Positions 12,067-24,447 of a DNA stretch of 64,000 nt are shown here, in pieces. A program made the translations under genes and the position numbers. This DNA is from Craterostigma plantagineum (lineage: Eukaryota; Streptophyta; Magnoliopsida; Lamiales; Linderniaceae), in contig JAPQWV010000729.1 of the NCBI GenBank assembly GCA_027422505.1, forward strand, positions 62,001 through 126,000. The letters are read 5' to 3'. Numbering within the stretch: position 1 is the stretch's first letter; each line of letters starts with the position of its first letter. The notes below the pieces were generated by a model, which did not search any database, was not told where the DNA came from, and saw only the letters and a program-made list of their open reading frames with translations.

Positions 12067-13634
12067 TGATATCGTAGTATTTAATTGGATTAAAATAGAG
12101 CTCTAGCAATCGTTTTATGCGTTTATTCGCCATATTTACATTTATTTTGATATTGAAGGAGCTTAGGATGACTTTCGGGCGAAAAGGAGCGAAAACGAGG
12201 CAAAACGGGGCAAGTATGAAGAAATCAGTCATGTGTCACGGCTGTGACACTCCTTGCACCAGGCCATGACAATGGACAGAACCGAAGCCAAAGGACACTG
12301 GTCTCCATCACGGCCGTGACACACATTGCACCAGGCCGTGACAAGAGGCAGAAAAGGAAGCCAAGCGATGCAGAGCACAGTCATGGCCGTGAAGCCCGGC
12401 TGAAAAAATTCATATCTCTCAGTATAGATCTTGGATTGAGAATCCCTTTGGTCAGAATCAGGAATGGCAAGTCTTCCATATATGGTTAAAATTTTAGGTC
12501 AATCGGACATCGTATACCCCTACATTTGAGTGAAATGCCAAACTGCCGCAAAGCTGTTGAGAGTGTCACGGCCGTGACACTACTGCACGAGGCTGTGGCG
12601 AACGGCAGTGAGCTCGCCCCGGGAGTGCCACGGCCGTGACCAATCATGTCCCAGGCCGTGACAGTGTCAAATTTCACTATAAAGGCCCGATTTCGATCCA
12701 GAAAAGGGGGATTCTCACCAGATATCAACCCTAACTCATAAGAGACGAATTTTAGACGCAAGAAACGCAGAATTCCATTGGAGAAGTGCGGGAGACGGAT
12801 CAACGACGCAATCACGCCAAATTGCACGTAGAATGAAGATTCATCCGCGCCACCATCCCAGATCATCAGTGTTCAAGATCATGAATTCTTCTTCTTCGTT
12901 TCTTATTTCTTTAGTTGTTTTCCCGTCGCTTATGCGTAGCTAAATCCCCTATGTGTTTGGAATTAGATGAACGCTAGGATATTTCGTAATTAAGACATAT
13001 GTTTAATCGTGACTCGTGTTTATGACTTTTTATCTGTCTATGAAATTGTTTCGTCGCTTTAATATGTCTATGTGTTAAAGTGATCGTGTGGAGAATCGTT
13101 TAGGGCGACAGCTAAACAACGATTAGGCCATTCGTAGAAGATAGGACTCGAGTATAGGGCGAAAGCAAATACCCGATCCTCGCCTTTAGTAATTATTGAA
13201 CCTTAGATCCCCGCGAGCGTTTAAGGCGACAGCAAACTCGTGAGCGGGTAGGAAATTACTGCGATCTAGTCAGAGTCACGTATGAGCGAGAATTCATTGT
13301 CTTAACCGATAGTACCTAGCGGGATTCGAATCCCGAGCACATCTCTATTATCTTAAAGTTTTTTACTAGTTTTAGGCGTATTCTTTTAGTCTCTCGTTGA
13401 TTTAGGAGTAATTTGTTAGGATAGTTACCATCTGCGTATTTTATTTAGGCTAAATATCGAGTCGATAGGTCACTACTAGTACTTGATTTATTCCTTGTGT
13501 TCGATACTCGTCTACTCACTTTACTGCACTACACACGATAGGTTCACCGCCTATCGCACGTCGGTGATAGTAATTAGGTATTCGTTTTAATTATTACTTG
13601 TCGCACTTTTCATTCACACACCACGTGTCGATCA
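12067..13634 (+). repeat. 5' LTR of the Athila-like element
   Basis: Starts TGATATCGTAG and ends ...GTGTCGATCA. Compared with the right LTR it lacks 20 bp just after the first four bases. It carries several copies of a palindrome CACGGCCGTGAC between 12233 and 12665, then a TATA box at 12678-12684 (CTATAAAGG), a plausible U3 promoter layout. Confidence 0.92.
12678..12684 (+). promoter_or_regulatory. TATA box in the Athila-like LTR
   Basis: TATAAAG follows the palindrome cluster and is conserved in the right LTR near 18825. The position fits the U3/R junction. Confidence 0.6.
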
Positions 13635-13640
13635 AGTTTT

Positions 13641-13658
13641 TGGCGCCGTTGCCAGGGA
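13641..13658 (+). promoter_or_regulatory. primer binding site, tRNA-Asp type
   Basis: TGGCGCCGTTGCCAGGGA lies 6 bp after the 5' LTR and is complementary, with one mismatch, to the 3' end of plant tRNA-Asp as I know it. Athila-like elements commonly use this primer. Confidence 0.8.
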
Positions 13659-13843
13659 ATAAATTGATATTAGGAACACCGTAGTTCGGTCCTTTAGCCA
13701 CTTTATTTGACGTTTTTCTTATTTTTCGTTATTTGCATTTTCTATAATATTATTATTTTCATTGTTTCTTCGACGTGTTTATCTGTTTCTTCGCTAGTAT
13801 TTGTTTTGCTTATTGAAGGTACGATTCAGATACAGAAGTAGAT

Positions 13844-15625
13844 ATGGCGGACCACAGGGTACCTGTCCATAACGTTCCAGATGAGGAGCAGTCACTACAG
13901 GATCTGCTCAAGAACGCCGCACTAGACGGTATGGAGTCGGCGATCGTTATTCCGTCGATCGAGAACAATAACTTCGAACTGAAGCACTCTTGGCTTCAGA
14001 TGATTTCCAAACAGCCCAGTTTGAGGGAAATCCAGATGATGACCCTTACTCGCATGTGAAAGCCTTCCTGACGGTGACCGACAGCATTAAGATCAATGGG
14101 GTCCCGGGCGATGCAATCAAATTGATGTTGTTCCCATTCTCATTGAAGTTCTGGGCGAAGGACTGGTTGGAGATGATGCCCCCCAGATCGATCACCACGT
14201 GGGAAGAGATGCGAGCCGCCTTCATTGGCCACTACTTCCCACTATCAAAGGTTCTAAGCCTGAAGACGGAGACATCACAATTTCACCAGAAGGACTCAGA
14301 AAATCTCTACGAGGTATGGGAGCGTTACAAAGCGCTACTGAAGAGGTGCCCATAACACGGGATGTCGAAGGCAGCTCAGATCAACCGATTTCACGAGGGG
14401 CTCAACGACCAGACCGTTCACATGTTAGACGGAGCCGCAGGAGGAGGGCTCGTGAAGCTCTCTGCAACAGATGCTTGGAATTTAATCGAGGACTACTCGA
14501 GGAACAGCTTCATGCGAGTTAACACGAGGATTAAGACGCCAGGCGTGTTCGGCGTGAGCGAGGAGACAGCTACGAATGCTAAATTTGAGGCGCTCCAGCA
14601 ACAGATCGCGGCGACGAACTCTCAGCTGCAGACGGTGATTGGAGCCCTACTTCCCAAGGCCGGGCAGATGCAGCCCGTGAACGCCGTGAGGTCCACTGCA
14701 CCATCACAGCATACGCCTTATGCACCACTGTGCGAGATCTGTGGCGCAGCCCACGAAACGTCCGAATGCCAACTCGGGCAGTCGCTGGAGCACGTCGATT
14801 ATATGGGGAATTACCAAGGTGGCCAGCGAAGCTTCCAGCCTCGAGTGCATCCTAACCTGGCGTACGGGAATCAGAACCACCGGGGGCAAGGACCGCCAGG
14901 ATTTCAGCCAAGACCATCCGATTTCCAAAACGGGGCGCCACGCCAGTGCCAGAATGCACCCGCAGGAGGATCCGACGCATGAAGGAGATGAAGGATATGA
15001 TGAAGGCACTCCTCACGAACTTCAGCAGCACCACCGCAGGTCACGAGAATCGAATGATGAAGATGGAGGAGTACATGGAAGCAAACGATGTACGTGCCCA
15101 GAACACAGACGCCTCGATTAAGAAGCTGGAGCAGCAAGTCGGTCAATTAGCAAAACAACTGGCGGGGCAAAATCAAGGATCACTCCCGAGTTACACCGAG
15201 ACAAACCCTAAAGAGTACTGCAATGCGGTAACCTTGAGAAGCGGGAGAAAATTGCAAGAAGTTCCCGCCAAGCAGAATTCAAAGGAGGAAGTTGATTTCC
15301 AGGGCATGACGAGCCAAAAATGAAGGAAAGCAAGGGCGACGGAGTCGAGGAGGTCAAGGATGACAAGGGAAAGGCGCGACTACTCGTGAAGCCGTACCAA
15401 CCGAAGATTCCGTACCCAGCTCGGTTGAGGGAAAAAGAACCTGAAAAAGAGAAGGTCGAACCTAAAAAAGGGAAAGCCGCACCTCATAAAGAAAAGGCAG
15501 ATGAGAATGTGCAATCTCTAGTGAGGCCGTACCAGCCGAAGGTTCCCCACCCAGCACGTTTGAAGAAGGACAAAGACGAGGCGCTATTTAGCAGATTTAT
15601 GGGTATGTGCAAAGAATTACATTAA
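13844..15625 (+). pseudogene. gag of the Athila-like element, broken by stops and frameshifts
   Basis: The start ATG at 13844 follows the leader. The core matches the plant retrotransposon gag domain (IKINGVPGDAIKLMLFPFSL, then ITTWEEMRAAFIGHYFP and ENLYEVWERYKALLKRCP). Lesions: a frameshift near 14000, an in-frame TAA near 14354, a frameshift near 14950-14980 and another near 15622. A coiled-coil and charged repeat region (KPYQPKIPYPARLREKE, later RPYQPKVPHPARLKK) precedes the protease. No zinc knuckle is apparent. Confidence 0.85.
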
Positions 15626-15653
15626 CTTACCGTTTGTTGAAGCTATTACGCAG

Positions 15654-16469
15654 ATGCCCAGTTTCGCGAAGTTCCTGAAGGACTTGCTGACAAATCGACG
15701 GAAGCTCGAACACGTCTCCACTGTATACCTACGAGGAGAGTGCTCGGTGATACTCCAGAGCAAGATACCGAAAAAGCTCAAGGACCGAGGGAGTTTCACT
15801 ATTTCTTGTCATATAGGTGACTTAGTAGTTGAGCATGCTTTAGCTGATCTAGGCGCTAGTATAAATTTGATGCCGTATTCCATGTTTAAGCGCTTAGGAT
15901 TAGGTGAACCACGATCCACTAGAATGAGTATTCAATTGGCCGATAGATCGTTAAAATACCCCCTAGGTGTTACTGAGGATGTCCTAGTTAAAGTCGATAA
16001 GTTCGCTATCCCTGCTGATTTTGTGATCTTAGAGATGGACGAGGATGAAAATATTCCATTAATTATAGGCAGACCATTCTTAGCTACAGGTGAGACTCTG
16101 ATAGATGTTAGGAATGGAACATTGACTTTGAATGTAGACGGCGAGAAAGTTACGTTTAATATGACTGACTCGATGAAAAATAGTAGCGAGCATGATAATA
16201 AGTGCCATTACTTGGATGCTTTTGAGCATGATCTCTCGTCTTATATGCAAGGTTTATCACAGGTTTTGAGCAAGGAGGAAGTGGGCGAGCCCACGATGAC
16301 CATCGGCAAAAACAGCAAAGAAGTTAAGGACAAGAGCCCAGTCGAGGAGCGACCGCCACTAGAGCTGAAACCGCCGCCCGGCGAAAAGCGACAACTCCAA
16401 GGTATTGATGTAGCCGAGGGAGGCTTAAGCAGAAAAGATGTGTTGTACCTCGACTTCCAGCCACCCTAA
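15654..16469 (+). CDS. aspartic protease region of the Athila-like element
   Basis: An open 271-codon frame includes the retroviral-type protease: ALADLGASINLMP (catalytic Asp; DLGAS instead of DSGA is normal in this lineage) and IIGRPFLATGETLIDVRNG. It is the C-terminal part of a former gag-pro polyprotein; the ATG given is only the first Met after the frameshift near 15622. A proline- and lysine-rich tail ends at the stop (16467-16469). RT should follow in a complete element but is absent. Confidence 0.85.
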   Translation: MPSFAKFLKDLLTNRRKLEHVSTVYLRGECSVILQSKIPKKLKDRGSFTISCHIGDLVVEHALADLGASINLMPYSMFKRLGLGEPRSTRMSIQLADRSLKYPLGVTEDVLVKVDKFAIPADFVILEMDEDENIPLIIGRPFLATGETLIDVRNGTLTLNVDGEKVTFNMTDSMKNSSEHDNKCHYLDAFEHDLSSYMQGLSQVLSKEEVGEPTMTIGKNSKEVKDKSPVEERPPLELKPPPGEKRQLQGIDVAEGGLSRKDVLYLDFQPP

Positions 16470-18155
16470 GCGAACGAAAGCACGTCCGGCTAAAGACGGT
16501 AAATGAAGCACTTCTTGGGAGGCAACCCAGGTTTTATCTATCTAGTACTTTCTTTTATTTTCCCATGACTATGATGCATATGAATATATCTACTATTATT
16601 ATCTATGTCTAGTTCCTTTTACGTTTCATTTTCTTTTTTAGTTATGTCAGGATATCACGAGTCACGATCCACGACCTTCACGCGTCCAATCACGACCACA
16701 TCACTTATTCGTCAGGGGAGTCCCGTTCTTTTTAACCTTCTTTTACCTTTCTTTATTCATTTTTACGTTGACAACGCAAGTCTTAAGTGTGGGGAGGGGA
16801 AAGTAGGTCGAGAACTTACGTAAATTTTTTTTATCACGTGTCGTGAGTTATTAAGTTCGTTGGAAAGGCATGATTTATTGAATTCAGGCATGATTACTTG
16901 CACTTATCTCAAGTTGGTTTGCATGACATGAAATTTTGTGAGCAATTAGGATATGCATGGCTGATTGAATCGTGTCTGCCTGAATAGATATAGCGTTGCT
17001 TTGAGAGATTCGTACACATAACCCCTTTACGTTGTGAGAATTTGAGCCTGACGAGCTTATGCTCATTTTTATTGGTTGTGTGACGTGCCTAGTCTGTGTC
17101 TCTCTAGAACTTGCCTGTCTGATGCGTGTTGAAACTATGTTTGGTGCGTTAGTATGAAAATGATGAGAGCATTAGGAATTAAGTCCATGGGCAAATTTTC
17201 CTACCACGATCCCCTTAGTTAGCCACTTTGAGCCTGAGCCTATTCGTTTGCTACCTCACTAATTATAGAAGCCACTGACCCGAATAAGCCTCCAGCGATT
17301 ATTTAAATCTGAGTTGATTAGAATAGGGAAGAAGTCGAACTTGAGAGTTACTGTTTCAATGTCTGATTTAATGTTCTTCTCTGCTATTCGTGAAATGACT
17401 CGACCCTACTTGACCATTTTCTGAAATGACCTGATCCCTTGCATAAGCCTGTCCATAATCCTTTTGCAAGATATAGGTTTTGGAAATAAGTATCCCTAGG
17501 TACACGGCATTCGCTATGACGATGTATTCTTTGCGACAAAAACCAAACCTTGATGTTTAGGGAATAAGGGCAGTGCACAAAAGTAGAGTGACTAAGGTGA
17601 AAGTGGCATAAAATGAAAGGGAACTGAGTCAAGAGGGTCGGGCAGAAAAGTCTAGGATTTCAGAGCGAGAATGTTGAGTCTTATGTTGGGGCATGTGACT
17701 GTCAGTTTGATCATGCTATATTCTTTGAATTTTAGCTCATATGTCCTAGCTTTAAGATTACATGTTCAGTATATATGTTTATCGCTTTATTATTATTTGA
17801 CTCGTTTCAATCCAAAAGACCCTCAGATTTATGCTTGCCACTTTAAGTAGTAGATATGCGATTAGCTTGCAAGCTTATGGTAGGGGTTGGACTAGTGCAC
17901 GATTTGAGCGATTCACTATATACTAGCCTATACACGGAGTGACTTGAGCGAATCCTTGTGAGGTGCGATACTTGATTTAGCAGTGCTAAGGAAGCTCTGG
18001 TCGATAGGTGCCGATCATTAGTGCATTATTCATGATTGTTTGCTTGATTCCAGTTTCTGCTTTCTAGCTATGATGATAAGTTGCAAACAATCGTGCCGTT
18101 ACCTGATTTGATGCCTTCTCTGACTTCTAATTTACTTGAAGACAAGCAAATGCTT
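16470..18155 (+). other. non-coding 3' region of the Athila-like element
   Basis: Where pol genes would be expected there is only AT-rich sequence with short chance frames. It contains a stem-loop just after the protease stop (16514-16530) and an internal second copy of the polypurine-like word CTTAAGTGTGGGGAGG (about 16780-16797), matching the one before the right LTR. Confidence 0.75.
16514..16530 (+). other. short stem-loop after the protease stop codon
   Basis: CTTGGGAGGCAACCCAG can fold with TGGG pairing CCCA. The same kind of sequence is, to my knowledge, recurrent after the gag-pro stop in plant TR-GAG/Athila-type elements; its role is unknown. Confidence 0.5.
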
Positions 18156-18170
18156 AAGTGTGGGGAGGTT
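18156..18170 (+). promoter_or_regulatory. polypurine tract of the Athila-like element
   Basis: AAGTGTGGGGAGGTT lies directly upstream of the 3' LTR start TGATAAATGC. Confidence 0.8.
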
Positions 18171-19787
18171 TGATAAATGCATTTCAATGTGTTTATCGTA
18201 GTATTTAATTGGGTTAAAATAGAGCTCTAGCAATCGTTTTATGTGTTTATTCGCTATATTTACATTTATTTTGATATTGAAGGAGCTTAGGATGAATTTC
18301 GGGCGAAAAGGAGCGAAAACGAGGCAAAACGGGGCAAGTATGAAGAAATCAGTCATGTGTCATGGCTGTGACACTCCTTGCACCAGGCCATGACAATGGA
18401 CAGAACCGAAGCCAAAGGACACTGGTCTCCGTCACGGCCGTGACACACATTGCACCAGGCCGTGACAAGAGGCGGAAAAGGAAGCCAAGCGATGCAGAGC
18501 ACAGTAACGGCCGTGAAGTCCGCCTGAAAAGTATCAACGGACTAAAAAATCCATATCTCTCAATGTAGACCTTGGATTGAGAATCCCTTTGTTCAGAATC
18601 AAGAATGGCAAGTCTTCTATCTAGGGTTAAAATTTCAGGTCAATCGGACATCGTTTATTCCTCCATTTGAGAGAAATACCTAACTGCCGCAAAGCTGTTG
18701 AGAGTGTCACGGCCGTGACACTACTGCACGAGGCCGTGACGAACGGCAGTGAGCTCATTTTGTGCCCCGGGAGTGTCACGGCCGTGACCTATCATGTCCC
18801 AGGCCGTGACAGTGTCGAATTTCACTATAAAGGCACGATTTCGATCCAGAAAAGGGGGATTCTCACCAGATATCAACCCTAACTCATAAGAGACGAATTA
18901 CAGACGCCAGAAATGCAGAATTCCATTGGAGAAGCGCGAGAAACGGATCAACGATGCAATCACGCCAAATTGAACATGGAACGAAGATTCATCCGTGCCA
19001 CCATCCCAGATCATCAGTATTCAAGATCATGAATTCTTCTTCTTCGTTTCTTATTTCTTTCGTTGTTTTCCCATCGATTATGCGTAGCTAAATCCCCTAT
19101 GTGTTTGGGATTAGATGAACGCTAGGATATTTCGTAATTAAGACATATGTTTAATCGTGACTCGTGTTTATGACTTTTTATCTGTCTATGAAATTGTTTC
19201 GTCGCTTTAATATGTCTATGTGTTAAAGTGATCGTGTGGAGAATCGTTTAGGGCGACAGCTAAACGACGATTAGGCCATTCGTATAAGATAGGATTCGAG
19301 TATAGGGCGAAAGCAAATACTCGATCCTCGCCTTTAGTAATTACCGAACCTTAGATCCCCGCGAGCGTTTAGGGCTACAGAAAACTCGTGGGCGGGTAGG
19401 AAATTACTGCGATCTAGTCAGAGTCACGTAGGAGCGAGAATTCATTGTCTTAACCGATAGTACTAGCGGGATTCGAATCCCGAGCACATCTGTATTATCT
19501 GTAAGTTTTTTACCGGTTTTAGGCGTATTCTTTTAGTCTCTCGTTGATTTAGGAGTAATCTGTTAGGATAGTTCGTAACACCATCTGCGTATTCTATTTA
19601 GGCTAAATATCGAGTCGATAGATCACTATTAGTACTTGATTTATTCCTTGTGTTCGATACTCGTCTACTCACTTTACTACACTACACACGATAGGTCCAC
19701 TGCTTATCGCACGTCGGTGATAGTAATTAGGTATTCATTTTAATTATTACTTGTCGCACTTTTCATTCACACACCACGTGTCGATCA
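18171..19787 (+). repeat. 3' LTR of the Athila-like element
   Basis: 1617 bp, aligned with 12067-13634. It holds the same cluster of CACGGCCGTGAC palindromes (18356-18815). It ends ...GTGTCGATCA before the ATAAT duplication. Confidence 0.92.
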
Positions 19788-19792
19788 ATAAT

Positions 19793-22700
19793 CGAAGAAT
19801 CGAGGCCAAGAACAAAAGGGGCAGCGTGGAGGTAGCTGCGAACCTGGCCAAATTGAGTACCGGCCAAAAGCGCAAGAGGCCTAATACGACGCAGCAGAAG
19901 CCGAACAAAATAAGGGGCAACTGCTACAATTGCGACAAACCTGGGCATATGGCCAAGGACTGTCGGCTGAAGAAAAAGAGCAAAAAGAGCCAAACTCACC
20001 TGACCGAGGCAAAGAGGGGGACGGATCTGACAGAGATGGACCTAGCCGCCGTAGTATACGAGGCCAACGTTGTGGACAATCCTAGGTCATGGTATATCGA
20101 CTTTGGAGCGACTCGCCACATCTACTCTGATAAGGAGATATTTTCAACCTATATCCCTATCTCAGGCAGAAAGCTATTTATGGGCAATGGAGCCACCTCT
20201 GACATCATCGGATTAGGGAGGGTAGTGCTGAAGATGACCTCGGGCAAGGAACTCACTCTTGTGGACGTGCTGCATGTGCCATACATCCGCACGAACTTGG
20301 TGTCCGGCTCCCTGTTGAGCAAAGCTGGATTTAGACAGGTGTTTGAGAGTGACAAATATGTACTGACCAAACACGGTCATTTCGTAGGGAAGGGCTACCT
20401 CGAGAAGGGGCTCTTTAAGATGGATGTAATGCATGTAATATGCGAGATTGAGCTCGCTAATAATAATAAAGAAAGTTCATCTTACTTGGTTGAGTTCTCC
20501 AATTTATGGCATCATAGATTAGGACACGCGGGTTTACATAAAATAAAAATGTTAATAAGTTTAAACCTGCTTCCACAAATGGAAGTCGACTCACAACAAA
20601 AATGTGAAGTCTGTGCCGAGGCAAAAATGGCCAACGCACCGTTCTTCTCTGTTGAGAGAAGTAGTGCGCCTCTAGAACTAATCCATACAGATATATGTGA
20701 TCTGAAATTCATGCAGACTAGAGGTGGAAAAAAGTACTTTATTACTTTTATCGATGATTGCATGAGATTTTGCTACGTATATTTGTTAAGTGGCAAGGAC
20801 GAGGCTCTTGATGCCTTCCAAAGATATAAGAGTGAAGTTGAGAATCAACTAAACTCACGAATAAAAACAATTCGAAGTGATAGAGGAGGGAATACGTGGC
20901 GTCGTTCAAAGAATTTTCCCATGAGCACGGCATTATACATCAAACAACCGCGCCTTATTCACCTCAGTCAAACAGCGTTGCTGAACGCAAAAATAGGTCT
21001 CTTAAGGAGATGATGAATGCTATGTTGATAAGTTCTGGTCAACCTCAGAACTTGTGGGGGGAAGCAATCCTCTCGGCAAACCGCATTCTAAATATGGTGC
21101 CACACAAAAGGAGAGAAAAGACTCCATACGAACTATGAAAAGGTAAGGCTCCGTCCTACAATTACCTGAAAGTGTGGGGGTGCCTAGCAAAGGTCGAAGT
21201 ACCTAATCCTAAATAGGTTAAGATAGGACCCAAGACTGTTGATTGCATTTTCATCAGATATGCTAATAACAGTAGTGCATATAGATTTCTTGTGCACAAA
21301 TCAAAAAACCCTGAAATGAACACAGGGATGATATTTGAATCGAGGAATGCGGTATTCTTCGAGAATATTTTCCAACTAAGGAAAAGAAAGAAATAAACTA
21401 CAATAAGCGAACTATTGATGCCGTACAGAGTTCACCTCAAGAAAACGAGGAACCACGGCAAAGTAAACGTAAAAAGGTGGCCAAATCATTTGGGCCTGAT
21501 TTCCTAACTTATATATTAGATGATGAACCACGGACTCTGCAAGAGGCATTGTCTAGTCCAGAAGCTCCGATCTGGAAAAAAGCTGTGAATAGCGAGATTG
21601 AGTCAATAATGCAAAATCATACGTGGGAGCTAGTAGATCTCCTAAAAGGGTGGAGCCTTTAGGATGCAAATGGATCCTTAAACGGAAGCTTAAGACCGAT
21701 GGATCAACCGAAAAATATAAAGCCCGTTTAGTAGCTAAAGGGTTTAGCCAAAAGGAGGGGTATGATTTCTTCGATACCTACTCACCCGTGACAAGGATTA
21801 CATCCATACGGGTCTTGATCGCTATAGCAGCGTTATATGGCCTCGAGATACACCAGATTGACGTTAAAACGGCCTTTCAAAATGGGGAACTCGAGGAAGA
21901 AATATATATGAGGCAGCCCAAAGGGTTTATTGTACCCGGGCAGGAAAATAAAGTGTGCCGACCCGTGAAGTCACTTTACGGGCTTAAGCAAGCGTCGGAG
22001 CAATGGCACGAGAAGTTCGATATGACGATGTTGTCGAATGGATTTAAGATTAATGAGTGTGATAAGTGTGTTTATATAAAAGGCACACCCAATGAGTTTG
22101 TGATTGTATGTCTTTACATAAACGACATGTTAATCATCGGAAGCAGTCACAAAATAATCGTGAATACAAAGAATATGCTGAAAAACCATTTCAGTATGAA
22201 GGATATGGGTTTGGCTGACGTCATTTTGCGAATAAATGTCTCTAAGACGTCCGAAGGCATTGTGATTACACAATCTCACTATGTTGAGAGCATGTTAAAG
22301 AGCTTTAACGCCTTCGATGATCCTCCGGCTAAGACACCTGTGGACACTAATGTACACTTAGCCAAAAATAGAGGAGAGCCCGTATCGCAACTCGAATACG
22401 CTCGGGTGATTGGCAGTCTGATGTATTTGTCTAACTGCACTCGACCTGACATAGCGTACTCAATTAGTAAACTAAGTAGGTTTACGAGTAACCCGAGTAG
22501 TAGCCACTGGGTAGCACTAAGAAGAGTGCTTAGATATTTGAAGCACACTATTAATCACGGCATACTATACTCGAGATATCCGCGGTACTCGAAGGGTATT
22601 GCGATGCTAACTGGATATCTGATAGTAAAGATTCTAAATCCAGTGGTTATATATTTACCATCGGTAGAGGAGCAGTTTCTTGGAAGTCCCCCAAACAAAC

Positions 22701-23121
22701 GTGCATAGCTCGATCCACGATGGAGTCGGAGTTCATCGCACTAAATAAAGCCGGTGAAGAAGCAGAATGGCTTCGAAATTTTCTGGAGGATATCCCGTGT
22801 TGGAATTAACCTGTGCCACCAATTATGATTCACTGCGATAGCATGGCGGTTATCGGCAGGGCACAGAATTGTATGTATAACAGTAAGTCTCGGCACATTC
22901 GTCGGAGGCATAACACCGTAAGACAGTTTATCTCTAGCGGAATAATTTCCACCGACTATGTAAAGTCAAAGGAAAATATTGCGGATCCGCTGACAAGCAT
23001 AGCTAGAGATCAGTTAGAAAACGCAGTAAGGGGAATGGGACTAAAAATCCACACAGCAAAGAACAAAAACAGTGGTAACTCAACCTCGATGAGTGGAGAT
23101 CGCATGAACGTGGTTCAATGA
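19793..23121 (+). pseudogene. copia gag-pol, 3' part, inactive
   Basis: The gag resumes after the nested insertion. In order: zinc knuckle CYNCDKPGHMAKDC (from 19922); protease active site altered to IDFGATRH (20096-20119; normally DSGAT); pre-integrase HHRLGHAG zinc finger; integrase core (HTDICDLKF, RSDRGG); RT (KARLVAKGFSQKEGYDFFDT..., QIDVKTAFQNGELEEEIYM); catalytic YVDD box changed to YIND (22115-22126); RNase H ending KENIADPLT. Breaks: frameshift near 20893, TGA at 21136, further stops near 21215 and 21394, frameshifts near 21640 and 22700. At least two catalytic sites are lost. Confidence 0.9.
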
Positions 23122-23614
23122 GACAACTAAGCTGTGATTAGTTCAGTAGTATACTTGGAAACTAATAAAGTCCATTCTCGACAGCTGCCCAAGTAATTTC
23201 CCGATGACGTGTGGTTAGGATAAGCACTTATGCTTTTAATGATGATTATACCAAAGTGGTGGAGTATTTCGGGCTACTCCAGGCTTAAGTCCTAATAGTC
23301 GGTCACCTATATAAGTGTGAAGTGGGGCCGCTTCAATGGAAAATACTTATGAATCGGAGATATGGTCCACGGCCAAAACGGACACAACGTGAGAATCGAA
23401 AAGAGATCAGATTCATCACTATGTGTATACTGTTGTCTTGGTTTACACAAAAAGCCGTCAGTTCAAGACATCACGTTCACTGAGCAGCGAGTAAATCCGA
23501 TAGTATTTCACTAGGGAAGGTTCAAAGCCACAAGCTACCTATCCCGATGCAGTGATGGGTCGTCGGGACTTTCTTGCAAGAGTCAGCATGCATTGCATTA
23601 CATTAATTTACATT

Positions 23615-23626
23615 CATGTGGGGGAT
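23615..23626 (+). promoter_or_regulatory. polypurine tract of the copia element
   Basis: CATGTGGGGGAT precedes the TG of the right LTR. Confidence 0.75.
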
Positions 23627-24442
23627 TGTTGGGTTTTAAGCCTAATGGGCCTTGGGCCCAAGTGTGAGTAATTGGCCCACTAAGATAAGAGCTGAAATAT
23701 TTTTATTAAATCGAGAAGACGTCGGTCGCCGAAACGAGAAATCGTTGAAAGATTACGAATCTAAGTTTCGTGACGAGTCTAACGAATATTAATTTGCTCA
23801 AAACCGATATCGGGTGCATGAGAAATTAATTAGTAAAGTCAGCCCAAATAAAATAAAAAAAATGATGACGTGGCGGCTTGATTACGTGTAATTGACACGC
23901 GGACTGACGTGGCGCTGATCTGGCGCTGACTGGGCTTGCTGATGTGGCTGATGAAATGGTATTGTTGGAATAGTCCAACAGTTGTGACTATTCACATATA
24001 AACCCCTAGTCAATAGTTATGTCTATTTACAATTCGGCCCAGTCAAAGGAGGTCAACAGAAAAGTTGCAACTTTTCACGAATTGAACCCTGGAGCTTTTC
24101 AGAAGCTATAAATAGGTCCCCTGTCAGATTAGAAATCCATTCAATTCACTCCCAGCACTTTAGAAATAGTTGACAGCACATCCCTTAGTAATAAAAAGGT
24201 AAGAAAGGCTCGAGTCTTTAGTAGATTCGCCCGATAATTTCGTTACGGTGTGCGACGTTTCGAAATTCCTGAAGTCGTTGTATCTTCGGGACGTATTGCG
24301 ACAACCCGAGGCACTGAAATACGGGGCAATAACGTCTTACGGAAAGCGTACGACGTACGTGCCTCGACTTCGACGTAGTAAGCCGAAACTCTGTCCGAGT
24401 TTTACGAGCGCCACCGACCAGACGCCAACACCGAATCCAACA
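23627..24442 (+). repeat. 3' LTR of the copia element
   Basis: 816 bp, ending ...CCGAATCCAACA before the AAAGT duplication. It retains an intact TATAAATA box at 24108-24115. Confidence 0.9.
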
Positions 24443-24447
24443 AAAGT

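Larger units (their letters stand above)
12067..19787 (+). mobile_element. non-autonomous Athila-like gypsy element with gag-protease only (TR-GAG type)
   Basis: Flanked by the perfect duplication ATAAT (12062-12066 and 19788-19792). It has LTRs of 1568 and 1617 bp, a primer site matching tRNA-Asp, a gag-protease region (13844-16469), about 1.7 kb without coding capacity, and a polypurine tract. No RT, RNase H or integrase motif is seen between 16470 and 18155, so it would depend on an autonomous relative. It split the gag of an older copia element. Confidence 0.95.
11105..24442 (+). mobile_element. degenerate Ty1/copia element with a nested gypsy element
   Basis: LTRs at 11105-11931 and 23627-24442 both end ...CCAACA. 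The 5-bp word AAAGT flanks the element exactly (11100-11104 and 24443-24447), so both ends are original. Removing the nested element (12067-19787 plus one target copy) leaves about 5.6 kb with gag, protease, integrase, RT and RNase H in copia order. The reading frame has many stops and frameshifts, and the LTRs differ by several indels, so this insertion is old and dead. No standard Met-tRNA primer site follows the left LTR. Confidence 0.95.

Noticed and set aside
11662..12069. 135-codon frame starting in the copia LTR
   Set aside because: Most of it is LTR; only the part from the ATG at 11959 is gag-like.
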